Shown: piece after piece, positions 32,035 through 41,344 of the stretch
Layout: every line of letters starts with the position of its first letter
Position numbering within the stretch: the stretch's first letter is position 1
Source: Streptomyces sp. NBC_01446
GTDB taxonomy: Bacteria > Actinomycetota > Actinomycetes > Streptomycetales > Streptomycetaceae
Direction of reading: 5' to 3'
NCBI RefSeq assembly: GCF_026340095.1
Contig: NZ_JAPEPO010000001.1
Location: 1,364,001 to 1,428,000 of the forward strand
DNA length: 64,000 nucleotides
Program-made: the position numbers and the translations under genes
The notes under the pieces: generated by a model
The model's database searches: none
Seen by the model: only the letters and a program-made list of their open reading frames with translations
What the model was told of the DNA's origin: nothing

Positions 32035-33924
32035 ATGTACGAGTTCACCGTCCCGCGCCTCGTCGAGCCACTGCGTTCGGGCGGGCTCGCCGACTCCGTG
32101 TTCACGACCGCCGAGCGCGACCCGAGGCGCATCCAGTTCTCGCGCCCGAGTGACAACGGCCGGGCCGGCGGCGCCCGCCGCGACGTCTCCTGGATTCCCG
32201 TCACCGCGGCCGCTTTCCGTGACGACGTGCTCGCGGCCGCCCGCGGTTTCCTCGCGAACGGGATCCGGCTCGGTGACCGCGTGGCCCTCATGTCCCGTAC
32301 CCGCTACGAGTGGACGCTCCTCGCGTACGCGCTGTGGACCGTCGGCGCCGAGGTCGTCCCCGTGTACCCCACGTCGTCCGTGGAGCAGGTCCGGTGGATC
32401 CTCCAGGACACCGGCGCGACCGGGATCGTCGTGGAGAACGAGAACCACGCGATGACGGTGGCCGCCGCGTACGGCTCTCAGACGGCGCTCACCCGGATCT
32501 GGCAGCTCGACAGCGGCTGCGTGGCGGCGCTCGAGGACGACGGGATGGGCGTGGCCGACGAGGACGTGCACCGGCAGCGCGCGGCGGTCGCCCCCGGGAA
32601 CCCGGCGGCCATCTGCTACACGTCCGGCACGACGGGCCGCCCGAAGGGCTGTGTCATCACGCACGCGAACCTCGCGTCCGAGTGCGACAACCTGCTGGCC
32701 GGCTGGAGTAGTCTCCTGGGGGCTCCCGGCGAACCCCCGTCGCTGCTCGCGTTCCTGCCGCTGTCCCACTGCTACGGCCTGATGGTCGTCGTCGGTTCGG
32801 TGCGGGGCGGTGTGCACGTGGCGCATCAGCCCGACCTCAGCCCCGAGAGCCTCCTGCCCGCGCTCGCGTCGTTCCGGCCCACCTTCCTGTTCGGGGTCCC
32901 GTACATCTTCGAGACGGTCCTCGCCAGGTCCCGTGCGGCCGCGCAGGAGGCGGGCCACGGCACACTGTTCCGCAGGGCGGCGCAGGTCGCGGTGCGGTAC
33001 GCGGAGGCGGCGGAGCGGCAGTCGCTCGGCCGCGGCCAGGGGCCGGGGCCGCGGCTCAGGCTGCGGCACGCGGTGTACGAGCGGCTGGTGTACGCGAAGC
33101 TGCGCGCGATCCTCGGCGGGCGGGTGCGGCACGCGGTGTCGGGCGGTTCGCCGCTGTCCCGCGAGACGGGTCTGTTCTTCGCGGGCGCCGGCATCACGGT
33201 CCACGACGGTTACGGGCTGACGGAGACCACGGCGGCGGTGACGGCGCAGCCGGTCGGCGCGGTCCGCTTCGGCACGGTGGGCCGGCCGCTTCCCGGGTGT
33301 TCGGTGCACATCGCGCGCGACGGCGAGATCTGGGTCCGCGGTGACGTCGTGTTCAGCGGATATCTCAACAACCCTCAGGCGACCGGGACGGCGCTGCGGG
33401 GCGACTGGTTCGCGACCGGTGACCTCGGGCATCTCGACGACGGCTATCTCGTCATCACCGGCCGCAAGAAGGACGTCATCATCACCAGCGGCGGCAAGAG
33501 CATGTCGCCGCTGGTCCTGGAGGAGGAGCTGCGCGGGCACCCGCTGATCTCTCAGTGCGTCGTCGTCGGCGACAACAGGCCGTACGTGGCCGCGCTCATC
33601 ACCCTCGACCCGCAGGCCCTGCACCACTGGCAGCGCCTCAAGGGCCGGCCCCCCGCCGAGCCGGGCACGCTGACCGACGACGAGGAGCTGCGCGCCCAGA
33701 TCCAGCGTGCCGTCTCGCGGGCGAACACCCGGGTCTCGCGGGCGGAGTCGATCCGTGAATTCCGTATCCTGCCCGGCGAGTTCACCCCGGACTCGGGCCT
33801 GCTCACACCGTCGCTGAAGCTGCGCAGGAGCGCGGTCCTCGCCGCGTACGCGCAGGATGTGGAGAGGCTGTACACGCCCCGCGCGGCGGCATCCTCCGCG
33901 CGGGAGCCGTTCGGTCGCCGCTGA
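32035..33924 (+). CDS. Long-chain fatty-acid-CoA ligase (AMP-forming)
   Basis: 629 residues from the ATG at 32035 with GAAGGGG upstream. The ANL superfamily motifs are present: the P-loop YTSGTTGRPKG, the mid motif DGYGLTETTAAV, the GDWFATGDLGHLDDG block and ITGRKKDVIITSGGKSMSP with the C-terminal lysine region. The arrangement resembles FadD15-type acyl-CoA synthetases. It activates fatty acids with ATP and CoA. It stands alone between the EspI-like gene and a thiolase fragment. Confidence 0.9.
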   Translation: MYEFTVPRLVEPLRSGGLADSVFTTAERDPRRIQFSRPSDNGRAGGARRDVSWIPVTAAAFRDDVLAAARGFLANGIRLGDRVALMSRTRYEWTLLAYALWTVGAEVVPVYPTSSVEQVRWILQDTGATGIVVENENHAMTVAAAYGSQTALTRIWQLDSGCVAALEDDGMGVADEDVHRQRAAVAPGNPAAICYTSGTTGRPKGCVITHANLASECDNLLAGWSSLLGAPGEPPSLLAFLPLSHCYGLMVVVGSVRGGVHVAHQPDLSPESLLPALASFRPTFLFGVPYIFETVLARSRAAAQEAGHGTLFRRAAQVAVRYAEAAERQSLGRGQGPGPRLRLRHAVYERLVYAKLRAILGGRVRHAVSGGSPLSRETGLFFAGAGITVHDGYGLTETTAAVTAQPVGAVRFGTVGRPLPGCSVHIARDGEIWVRGDVVFSGYLNNPQATGTALRGDWFATGDLGHLDDGYLVITGRKKDVIITSGGKSMSPLVLEEELRGHPLISQCVVVGDNRPYVAALITLDPQALHHWQRLKGRPPAEPGTLTDDEELRAQIQRAVSRANTRVSRAESIREFRILPGEFTPDSGLLTPSLKLRRSAVLAAYAQDVERLYTPRAAASSAREPFGRR

Positions 33925-33935
33925 ACTTGCCTGTG

Positions 33936-34061
33936 TCACAGGGGGTTGATGGTGAACGCGTCGTAGAGCTCGACGACGTCCACGTCGCCCGGGGTGAGCC
34001 CCGCCATGTCGAAGGCGCGGCGCCCGGACTCGGTCGCCGCCGTCACGGTGAGGTCGGGCAT
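33936..34061 (-). pseudogene. Thiolase fragment
   Basis: On the minus strand a frame without start reads MPDLTVTAATESGRRAFDMA then GLTPGDVDVVELYDAFTINP and stops at 33936-33938. This is the conserved late-middle block of thiolase/lipid-transfer acetyl-CoA acetyltransferases (xxVELYDAFT). Nothing else of the roughly 390-residue enzyme is present. It is a relic between the acyl-CoA ligase and the CitE-like gene. Confidence 0.65.
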
Positions 34062-34163
34062 CCGCGAGATGGCGGCGCTCGTCGACCTGGTCGACGAGTT
34101 CGCCGACGGGCTCCGGGACCTGCCGGCGACGTGACGCCGCCGGGCGTCCCCTGATCCTCCGCC

Positions 34164-35063
34164 TTACGCCCTCTCGCCCGCGGGGCCGGTGGTGAGCTCC
34201 ACGCCGAGCAGCCGTCGCGCCCGCTCCTGCACCGGCTTGTCGACCATCACACCGTCGACGGCCGACACCGCGTCGCCCGCGGCGAGCACCTTCCTGGCCC
34301 AGGCCAGCTCCTCGTCCGAAGGCGCGAACCCCTCGGCCACCGCGGGGAGTTGCCTCGGATGGATGCACAGTTTGCCTCCGAAGCCGAGCCGTCGGGCGTG
34401 CCGGATGTCCTGCGCGAGCGCTTCGGCGTCGTCGAGTGCGGTGGTGACGCCGTCCAGCGAGGGCGCGACACCGGCGGCGGCGCCCGCCACGACCAGCCGG
34501 GACCGCGCATAGGCCAGCGCCAGGGTGTCGTCGTGGCGCACACCCAGCTCGGTGGCGAGGTCGACGCTGCCGAAGGCCGCGCGGACGACGCCGGGCGCGC
34601 AGCACACGTCGAGGGCGCGCTCGATCCCGGCCGCCGTCTCGACGAGCGGGATCACGGCGCAGACCTCGGCGATCCGTGCGATCACGTCGGGGTCCTCGGC
34701 CTTGGGCAGCATCACCGGACAGCCGAACGCGGTGACGAGGTCCAGGTCGGCGTCCCACCAGGGCGTGCCGGGCGCGTTGATCCGCACCACCGCGTCCTTG
34801 CCCCGCGCGAGCCAGTCGGCGGCGTGCCGGCGGGCCGCGTCCTTGCCGTCGGGCGCGACGGCGTCCTCCAGGTCGATGATCACGGCGTCGGCCCCGGCCG
34901 CGGCCGCCTTCTCGAACCGGTCCGGGCGGTGCCCCGGGACGAAGAGCAGGGTGCGGGCGGCGGCGAGGCGGGTGCGGTCCCGGCCGAGGCGTGCGGGGTC
35001 GGCGCGTTCGGGACGCGCGGGGTCGGCACTCGCAGGTTCGACGGCGGTGTGCTCAGCGCTCAC
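34164..35063 (-). CDS. CitE-like CoA-ester lyase (HpcH/HpaI family)
   Basis: 299 residues starting at a GTG that overlaps the stop of the hydratase gene. Family blocks are LLFVPGHRPDRFEKAAAAGA, ADAVIIDLEDAVAPDGKDAA, VRINAPGTPWWDADLDLV, VIPLVETAAGIERAL, AAFGSVDLATELG, FGGKLCIHPRQL and VDGVMVDKPV. Members cleave citramalyl-, malyl- or citryl-CoA. With a CaiB transferase and MaoC hydratase next to it, (S)-citramalyl-CoA lyase (acetyl-CoA plus pyruvate) is the best guess. The first 35 residues are a variable extension. Confidence 0.87.
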   Translation of the reverse strand: MSAEHTAVEPASADPARPERADPARLGRDRTRLAAARTLLFVPGHRPDRFEKAAAAGADAVIIDLEDAVAPDGKDAARRHAADWLARGKDAVVRINAPGTPWWDADLDLVTAFGCPVMLPKAEDPDVIARIAEVCAVIPLVETAAGIERALDVCCAPGVVRAAFGSVDLATELGVRHDDTLALAYARSRLVVAGAAAGVAPSLDGVTTALDDAEALAQDIRHARRLGFGGKLCIHPRQLPAVAEGFAPSDEELAWARKVLAAGDAVSAVDGVMVDKPVQERARRLLGVELTTGPAGERA

Positions 35064-35953
35064 TTGAACGTCACCTCCGCCGTCGCGTGCCGCTCGTCCC
35101 GACGCGTGGCGATCCGCAGCCCGGCCGACCCTCCGTCGTCCGTCATGTCGCCGAGCGCGCAGATCTGCTCGCCCGCGAACACGGGCTTGCGGAGCCGGTA
35201 GGAGAGCGTGTGGATCTCCCGCTCCGGGGCCTCGCGGCGGGCGAGTTCCAGCATCAGCTGGACGAGGAGCGGTCCGTGGACGACGAGGCCCGGGTAGCCC
35301 TCGACGTCGCGCACGTACGGCTCGTCGTAGTGAATGCGGTGGGCGTTCGCGGTGAGGGCGCTGTAGCGGAACAGCAGGGTCGGCGAGGGACGCAGGATCA
35401 ACTGCCAGTCGGCGTCGGACGGTTCGGCTTCACCGAGGTCGAGGCCGAAGCCCCCGCTCCGCCGCTCGTCCTCGCCCACGCGGTAGACGAGGTCCTGCTC
35501 CTCGGTGACCCGCGTCTTCCCTTCCTGCGCGATCTCATGACGTACCGTCACGAACGCCATCTCGCCGGTGCGGCCGCGCTTGATCTCGACCTTGGCGAGG
35601 GAACTCGTACGCCGGGCGGGCACGCCCACCCGCAGCGGCGCGGTGAACTCCGCGCGGCCGCCGGCGAACATGCGCCTACGGTCCGGGAGGGGCGGCAGGA
35701 AGTGGCCGTGCGCGGGGTGCCCGTCGGTACCCAGCTCCCGCTGTGCGGGCCACTCGAGGAAGTGCAGCCAGTGCCACAGCGGCGGCACCGGCTCCCCCTC
35801 GCCGGCCACGGCCGCCTCCTGGTCGAGCACCTGGCTCAGCGCGGCGACGGGCGCGGCCGCGACGGGATCGTCCAGGGTCACGGGCGCCGGGGCCCAGGCG
35901 TCCAGATACCGCGCGAGCGCGGACTCGCCCTGGGATGCGTCTGGTTGGGGCAT
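35060..35953 (-). CDS. MaoC/FAS1-type dehydratase (mesaconyl/itaconyl-CoA hydratase-like)
   Basis: 297 residues from the ATG at 35951-35953. An alternative ATG three codons upstream overlaps the MFS stop as ATGA. The protein is a double hot-dog hydratase of the mesaconyl-C4-CoA/itaconyl-CoA hydratase type: LWHWLHFLE, GHFLPPLPDRRRMFAGGRAE, then the MaoC block FRYSALTANAHRIHYDEPY followed by EGYPGLVVHGPLL. The pair ending in NAHRIHYD is the active-site Asp/His region of the family. It lies between the MFS and CitE-like genes with overlapping codons, so the three are one operon. Confidence 0.84.
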   Translation of the reverse strand: MPQPDASQGESALARYLDAWAPAPVTLDDPVAAAPVAALSQVLDQEAAVAGEGEPVPPLWHWLHFLEWPAQRELGTDGHPAHGHFLPPLPDRRRMFAGGRAEFTAPLRVGVPARRTSSLAKVEIKRGRTGEMAFVTVRHEIAQEGKTRVTEEQDLVYRVGEDERRSGGFGLDLGEAEPSDADWQLILRPSPTLLFRYSALTANAHRIHYDEPYVRDVEGYPGLVVHGPLLVQLMLELARREAPEREIHTLSYRLRKPVFAGEQICALGDMTDDGGSAGLRIATRRDERHATAEVTFK

Positions 35954-35958
35954 GGTTC

Positions 35959-37344
35959 TCATTCTCCGATGCGTTGCGAAACGGGTGCCGCGGAAGCCAC
36001 CGGGGCGGCCGCGGCGTCGTGCAGGGTCTCCAGCGACCGGCCGCGCGTGTCGACGCCGAAGAAGAACACGGTGGCGGTGGCGACCAGCCAGCATCCCGCG
36101 ATGAACACGAACACGGCGACGTAGCCGAGCCCCGGCGTGGTGTAGATCGCCGCGACGGCCAGCGGCGCGATGACGTTGCCGATCCGGCCGACGCCGTTTC
36201 CGAGCCCGGCGCCGGCCGTGCGCAGGCGGGTGGGGAAGACCTCGGGGGTGTACGAGTAGAGCACCGCGATGAACGTCTGGCTGAGCGCGGCGACGAGCGT
36301 GCCGAACACGACGACGGCCACGACGGACGAGCTGAGCCCGTACCCGATGCCGAGGACCGCGACCACGAGACCGAGCACCACCGCGAGGTGCTTGCGCGGG
36401 TAGCGGTCGATGAACGGCCAGGCGAGGAACGCGCCGGGCACCGCCCCGATGGTGGTGACCGCGGACATGGTCATGCTCTTCGCGAAGTCCTGGCCGTGGT
36501 CGGCGAGCAGCGTCGGCACCCAGGACTGGAACCCGTAGAAGCCGACGAGCCCGAAGAGCCACAGGGCCATGAGGGCCACGGTGTTACGCCGCTGGCCCGC
36601 GGCGAACAGTTCGGAGAACCGCGGCCGGTCCGCCGGAGCGGGGGGCGCGGCGAGCGCGTCGGCGGGCGGCTCCCAGTCGGGCACGAAGGCGCGTGTGACC
36701 TGCACGGCTTCGGTGCTTCGGCCACGCGCGAGGAGCCAGCGCGGCGACTCGGGCAGGCGCATCAGGAGCGGCACGAGCAGGATGCCGAGGGCGCCGATCA
36801 CGAAGAGGGCGCGCCAGCCGCCGGGGTCGTCGGCGGTCAGGCCGCGGGCCGTGAACGCCACGACGGGGATCCCGATCAGACCGGTGCCGAGCGCCGTCGC
36901 CTGGGCGCGGCCGCGGCGTGCGGCCGGGGTGACCTCGGAGAGGTAGGTGATCGCGACGGAGGTCATGGCGCCGAGTCCGAACCCGGTCGCGAAGCGGGCC
37001 GCGGCCATCGCCCCCACCCCGGTGACCAGTGCGTTGACCACGGAGGCCGCGGAGAAGAGCACCACGGACCCCGCCATGACCCGCCGCCGGCCCACATGGT
37101 CGGCGAACCGGCCGCCGAGGATCGCGCCGGCCGCCATGCCGGCGAAGGCCAGGGCGGTGACGAACGCGATGTCGTCGACGGTGAAGAGGTGCGCCCGGCG
37201 GATGGCGGGCGCGGCGAACGCGAACGTGTTCAGGTCGGCGAGGTCGAAGAAGAACATGGCGCTGACAGTGAGCAGCACCCGCCGGTGCAGGGCACCGTGC
37301 CGGGCGCCGCTGAGCGCGGCTAGCAGGGGATGCGCATCGCCCAT
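35959..37344 (-). CDS. MFS transporter for an organic acid
   Basis: 461 residues, twelve expected membrane helices. Features include GGRFADHVGRRRVMAGSVVL, the sugar/acid-transporter loop LPESPRWLLARGRSTEA between helices 6 and 7, and YTPEVFPTRLRTAGAGLGNG. The pattern is that of aromatic-acid/metabolite:H+ symporters. It is the first gene of the minus operon with the hydratase and lyase. It likely imports the acid that the cluster degrades. Confidence 0.86.
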   Translation of the reverse strand: MGDAHPLLAALSGARHGALHRRVLLTVSAMFFFDLADLNTFAFAAPAIRRAHLFTVDDIAFVTALAFAGMAAGAILGGRFADHVGRRRVMAGSVVLFSAASVVNALVTGVGAMAAARFATGFGLGAMTSVAITYLSEVTPAARRGRAQATALGTGLIGIPVVAFTARGLTADDPGGWRALFVIGALGILLVPLLMRLPESPRWLLARGRSTEAVQVTRAFVPDWEPPADALAAPPAPADRPRFSELFAAGQRRNTVALMALWLFGLVGFYGFQSWVPTLLADHGQDFAKSMTMSAVTTIGAVPGAFLAWPFIDRYPRKHLAVVLGLVVAVLGIGYGLSSSVVAVVVFGTLVAALSQTFIAVLYSYTPEVFPTRLRTAGAGLGNGVGRIGNVIAPLAVAAIYTTPGLGYVAVFVFIAGCWLVATATVFFFGVDTRGRSLETLHDAAAAPVASAAPVSQRIGE

Positions 37345-37624
37345 GCGAGACCTCCGGGGGGGACAGGCGACAGCCGCGTGGACAGCCGGATGAACAGGTG
37401 GCCGGACAGGTGGCTGGACAGGTCGATTGATGTGGCCGCCTCAATGGCGGGTTGTGCCGTACAAAGCGCGGCCCAGCGTCCGCCTCGACGGGCGTCCAGT
37501 CAACCCCCCTGGGATGAAGTTGCATGTGAAAGCTTTAGGTTGCCCTGCGGTGGCGGCATTGACGGCCCCATCATTTGGCCGTACAAAGTAATCACGCAGT
37601 GCAGGACCTGTACGAAGGGAAGCC
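37345..37624. promoter_or_regulatory. Divergent promoter region with two GCCGTACAAAG sites
   Basis: 280 bp between the divergent MFS and MmgE/PrpD genes. GCCGTACAAAG occurs at 37456-37466 and 37578-37588. Each copy is partly symmetrical (TTGT-GCCGT-ACAA at the first, TTTG-GCCGTA-CAAA at the second). The second is 37 bp before the PrpD-family start. A third copy lies before the gntR gene at 41252-41263. These are good candidates for operators of that regulator. Confidence 0.6.
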
Positions 37625-38848
37625 ATGCCGGCCATCGCGGAATCGCTCGCCGAGTGGGCGTACGGATACGAACCCGGCGCCGAGGACCTGGCGCTCGCCC
37701 GCCGCTCTCTCCTGGACACGGTCGCGGTCACGCTCGCCGCGCGCGACCACCCGGTGAGCGCGATGGCCGCCGAGCTGCCGGACGCGGCGCGCTGGGCCAC
37801 TGTCGGGCACGTCCTCGACTTCGACGACCTGCACATCGAGTCCACGACACACATCAGCGTCGTGATCGTCCCCGCGGTCCTCGCGGCGGGCGGCGACGCG
37901 CGCGCCTATCTGGCCGGGGCCGGTGTGATGGCCCGGCTCGGCACGCTGCTCGGCTGGTCGCACTACGCGGCCGGCTGGCACGCCACGTGCACGGCGGGCG
38001 CCCCCGCGGCGGCCGTCGCGGCGGGCGTCGCCTGGGGCCTCACGCCCGAGCGGCTGGCGACGGCCATGGCGCTCGCGGTGCCCGGCGCCGGCGGGGTACA
38101 GGCCGCGTTCGGCACGCACAGCAAGTCCCTCCAGGTCGGCTTCGCGGCGGAGGCGGGGGTGCGGGCGGCGCGCCTGGCCCGGGCCGGCGCCACGGCCGAC
38201 CCGCGGGCGGTCGACGCGTGGCTGAAGCTGGTGGGCGCGCAAGGAGCGGACGACGCCGAGGAAGGCACGCCCCGCAGAGGCGGTCCCGCCGTACCCGGCG
38301 GCCTCGCCATCAAGATGTTCCCCTGCTGCTACGCGATGCAGCGCCCGATCGCGGCGCTGCGCGACCTGCGCGCCGAGTGCGGCCCCGACGACGTCACGGC
38401 CGTTCGCGTCACCACCCCGGGGGCCACCATCCACCCCCTCATCCACGACGACCCGGACACCGGGCTCGAAGGCAAGTTCAGCCTCCCGTACGCGGTGGCG
38501 ACGGCCCTGCTCGACGGCTTCCCCGGCTTCGGCGCCTTCACGGACGACGCGGTGGGCCGGCCCGAGGCGCGGCGTCTGATGGCCACCGTCGAGACGGAGC
38601 GCACCGAGGGCGGTGCCGGTCTCCTCGACGGCGAGGTCGACCTCGCGGTGACGCTCACCGACGGCCGGGTCCTGCGCTCCGCCCTCGCCCATCCCCCGGG
38701 CTCGCCCCGACGTCCGCCCACGGACGGCGAGTTGGCGGAGAAGTTCGCCGCGTGCGGCAGCGACGTACCCGCTCTGCTCAAGGACACGACCTGGGAGTCG
38801 GCCCGCACCCTGCTCCTCACCGAACTTCCCGGGAAGGCACCCGCATGA
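37625..38848 (+). CDS. MmgE/PrpD-family protein
   Basis: 407 residues from the ATG at 37625 (GAAGGG upstream), a little shorter than the usual 450. Typical blocks are SLLDTVAVTLAARDHP, GHVLDFDDLHIESTTHISVV, AGWHATCTAGAPAAAVAAG, GTHSKSLQVGFAAEAGV and MFPCCYAMQRPIAAL. The family holds 2-methylcitrate dehydratase, cis-aconitate decarboxylase and isomerases. A PrpD-family gene of unknown step is also found in the itaconate operon of Pseudomonas. Its stop overlaps the next start as ATGA. Confidence 0.85.
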   Translation: MPAIAESLAEWAYGYEPGAEDLALARRSLLDTVAVTLAARDHPVSAMAAELPDAARWATVGHVLDFDDLHIESTTHISVVIVPAVLAAGGDARAYLAGAGVMARLGTLLGWSHYAAGWHATCTAGAPAAAVAAGVAWGLTPERLATAMALAVPGAGGVQAAFGTHSKSLQVGFAAEAGVRAARLARAGATADPRAVDAWLKLVGAQGADDAEEGTPRRGGPAVPGGLAIKMFPCCYAMQRPIAALRDLRAECGPDDVTAVRVTTPGATIHPLIHDDPDTGLEGKFSLPYAVATALLDGFPGFGAFTDDAVGRPEARRLMATVETERTEGGAGLLDGEVDLAVTLTDGRVLRSALAHPPGSPRRPPTDGELAEKFAACGSDVPALLKDTTWESARTLLLTELPGKAPA

Positions 38849-40077
38849 CCGAGCCGCTCCCCCTCGAAGGCATCACGGTCGTCAGCCTGGAACAGGCCGT
38901 CGCCGCACCCTTCGCAACCCGCCAGCTCGCCGACCTCGGCGCCCGCGTGATCAAGGTCGAGCGTCCCGGCGGAGGCGACTTCGCCCGCCGGTACGACACC
39001 ACGGTGCACGGCCAGGCCAGCTATTTCGTGTGGCTCAACCGCTCCAAGGAGTCCCTCACCCTGGACCTCAAGTCGCAGGAGGGCCGGGACATCCTGGAGG
39101 AACTCCTCGCGGACGCCGATGTGTTCGTCCAGAACCTCGCCCCGGGTGCCGCCGACCGGATGGACCTCGGCCCGGCCGCGCTCCAGGCCCGCCACCCCCG
39201 CCTGATTCCCTGCACCATCAGCGGGTACGGCACCAGCGGCTCCTGGTCGCAGCGCAAGGCGTACGACCTGCTCGTGCAGTGCCAGACAGGACTGCTCTCC
39301 ATCACGGGCTCACCCGACGAGCCCGCCCGCGTGGGCATCTCCGTCGCCGACATCTCGGCGGGCATGTACGCGTACAGCGGCGTACTCTCCGCCCTCTACA
39401 CCCGGGCCACCACCGGGCGGGCACCCGCCGTCGAGGTCTCCCTCTTCGAGGCGCTCGCCGAGTGGATGAGCCAGCCCGCCTACTACACGCGGTACGGCGG
39501 CACGCAGCCGCCCCGCATCGGCGCCCAGCACGCCACGATCGCGCCCTACGGCCCCTTCACCGCCTCCGACGGGAAGGAGGTGCTGCTCTCCATCCAGAAC
39601 GAGCGGGAGTGGCAGGCCCTGTGCACCACGGTCCTCGGCCGTCCCGAACTCACCGACGACCCCCGCATGGCCACCGGAGCCGACCGCGTCGCCCACCGCG
39701 ACGAGGTCAACGCGGCCGTCTCCGCCCGCTTCGCCGAGCTCGGCAGCGAGGACGCCATGGCGCTCCTCGACAAGGCCGGCATCGCCAACGCGGGTGTGAA
39801 CTCCATCGCCGAGTTCCTCGCCCACCCGGCCCTCGCCGAGCGCGACCGCTGGCGCGACATCGCGGTGCCGGGCGCGCAGGAACCCGTACAGGCACTGCTC
39901 CCCCCGGCGGACCTCTCCGGCGTCACCCCCCGGATGGACCCCGTCCCCGCCGCGGGAGAGCACACCGAACAGATCCTCAGCGCCCTCGGCCGCAGCGCCG
40001 CCGACATCGAGCGGCTGCGCGCTCAGGGCGTCATCGACACCACGCACGACCACGAGCAAGGAGCGTCCGCGAAGTGA
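38845..40077 (+). CDS. CaiB/BaiF-type class III CoA-transferase
   Basis: 410 residues from the ATG at 38845, overlapping the PrpD-family stop. The family blocks are LPLEGITVVSLEQAVAAPFA, LADLGARVIKVERPGGGDFA, YDTTVHGQASYFVWLNRSKE, ISGYGTSGSWSQRKAYDLL and GISVADISAGMYAYSGVL, where the Asp in VADISAG is the expected catalytic Asp. Such enzymes move CoA between carboxylic acids. In this context itaconate, mesaconate or a related C5 acid is likely. The acyl-CoA dehydrogenase follows with a GTGA overlap. Confidence 0.88.
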   Translation: MTEPLPLEGITVVSLEQAVAAPFATRQLADLGARVIKVERPGGGDFARRYDTTVHGQASYFVWLNRSKESLTLDLKSQEGRDILEELLADADVFVQNLAPGAADRMDLGPAALQARHPRLIPCTISGYGTSGSWSQRKAYDLLVQCQTGLLSITGSPDEPARVGISVADISAGMYAYSGVLSALYTRATTGRAPAVEVSLFEALAEWMSQPAYYTRYGGTQPPRIGAQHATIAPYGPFTASDGKEVLLSIQNEREWQALCTTVLGRPELTDDPRMATGADRVAHRDEVNAAVSARFAELGSEDAMALLDKAGIANAGVNSIAEFLAHPALAERDRWRDIAVPGAQEPVQALLPPADLSGVTPRMDPVPAAGEHTEQILSALGRSAADIERLRAQGVIDTTHDHEQGASAK

Positions 40078-41240
40078 GCACCCTCGACACCCTCTCCTCC
40101 GACGAACAGATGATCGTCGAGACCGTGCGCAACTTCGTGGACCGCGAAGTCAAGCCGGTCGTAAGGGAGTTGGAGCACGCCAACACCTACCCCGAGGCCC
40201 TCATCGAGCAGATGAAGGACCTGGGCATCTTCGGCCTGGCGATCCCCGAGGAGTACGGCGGCACGCCCGTCTCCACGCCCTGCTACGTGCTGATCACGGA
40301 GGAGCTGGCGCGCGGCTGGATGAGCCTCGCCGGCGCCATGGGCGGACACACCGTCGTCTCCAAGCTGCTGCTGCACTTCGGCACCGACGAGCAGAAGAAC
40401 CACTACCTGCCGAAGATGGCGACCGGCGAGATCCGCTCGACGATGGCCCTCACCGAGCCGGGCGGCGGCTCCGACCTCCAGGCGATGCGCACGATCGCGC
40501 GGCGCGACGGGGACTCGTACGTCGTCAACGGCGGCAAGACCTGGATCACCAACTCCCGCCGCTCGCAGCTGATCGCGCTGCTGTGCAAGACGGACCCGGC
40601 GGCCGAGCCGAAGCACCGCGGCATCTCCATCCTGCTCGCCGAGCACGGCCCGGGGCTCACCGTCTCGCGCGACCTGCCCAAGCTCGGCTACAAGGGCGTC
40701 GAGAGCTGCGAGCTGACCTTCGACGACTACCGCGTCCCGGCCGACGCGCTGCTCGGCGGCGTCGAGGGCAAGGGCTTCGGGCAGATGATGAAGGGCCTGG
40801 AGACCGGCCGCCTCCAGGTCGCCTCGCGCGCGCTCGGCGTCGGCAGGGCCGCGTTCGAGGACGCGCTGCGCTACGCACAGGAGCGCGAGACGTTCGGCGA
40901 GCCCATCTACAAGCACCAGTCGATCGGCAACTACCTGGCCGACATGGCGACGTCGCTCACCGCGGCGCGCCAGCTCACCCTGTACGCCGCCCGCGAGGCG
41001 GACGCGGGCCGCCGCGTCGACATGGAGGCGGGCATGGCCAAGCTCTTCGCGTCGGAGACGGCCATGGAGATCGCCCTGAACGCGGTCCGTATCCACGGCG
41101 GCTACGGCTACTCGACCGAGTTCGACGTCGAGCGCTACTTCCGCGACGCACCCCTGATGATCGTCGGCGAGGGCACCAACGAGATCCAGCGAAATGTCAT
41201 CGTGCGCCAGCTGGTCTCCCGGGGCGGTCTGGACGTCTGA
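40074..41240 (+). CDS. Acyl-CoA dehydrogenase
   Basis: 388 residues from the GTG at 40074, overlapping the previous stop; AAGGAG lies about ten bases upstream. ACAD landmarks are LAIPEEYGGTP, MALTEPGGGSDLQAMRT (FAD/substrate region), YKGVESCELTFDDYRVPAD, HQSIGNYLADMAT and RIHGGYGYSTEFDVERYFRD, ending with the catalytic-base region VGEGTNEIQRNVIVRQL. It oxidises an acyl-CoA to the enoyl-CoA with FAD. Methylsuccinyl-CoA or a similar branched diacid thioester would fit the cluster. Confidence 0.9.
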   Translation: MSTLDTLSSDEQMIVETVRNFVDREVKPVVRELEHANTYPEALIEQMKDLGIFGLAIPEEYGGTPVSTPCYVLITEELARGWMSLAGAMGGHTVVSKLLLHFGTDEQKNHYLPKMATGEIRSTMALTEPGGGSDLQAMRTIARRDGDSYVVNGGKTWITNSRRSQLIALLCKTDPAAEPKHRGISILLAEHGPGLTVSRDLPKLGYKGVESCELTFDDYRVPADALLGGVEGKGFGQMMKGLETGRLQVASRALGVGRAAFEDALRYAQERETFGEPIYKHQSIGNYLADMATSLTAARQLTLYAAREADAGRRVDMEAGMAKLFASETAMEIALNAVRIHGGYGYSTEFDVERYFRDAPLMIVGEGTNEIQRNVIVRQLVSRGGLDV

Positions 41241-41251
41241 CCTGCGCACCG

Positions 41252-41263
41252 CCTTGTACGGCC
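41252..41263 (-). promoter_or_regulatory. Third GGCCGTACAAGG site, upstream of gntR
   Basis: Reverse complement of CCTTGTACGGCC. It matches the two GCCGTACAAAG sites of the divergent promoter and lies about 80 bp before the regulator start, as expected for autoregulation. Confidence 0.55.
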
Positions 41264-41344
41264 ATTAGACTCACGGCACAGGCAGGGCGGTGAACGGCAG
41301 ACATGACGCGTACGACACCCACAGAGCGGGCGAGGGGGACTCAG

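Noticed and set aside
33927..34154. Plus-strand 75-residue frame after the acyl-CoA ligase.
   Set aside because: It is antisense to the thiolase fragment and has no family resemblance.
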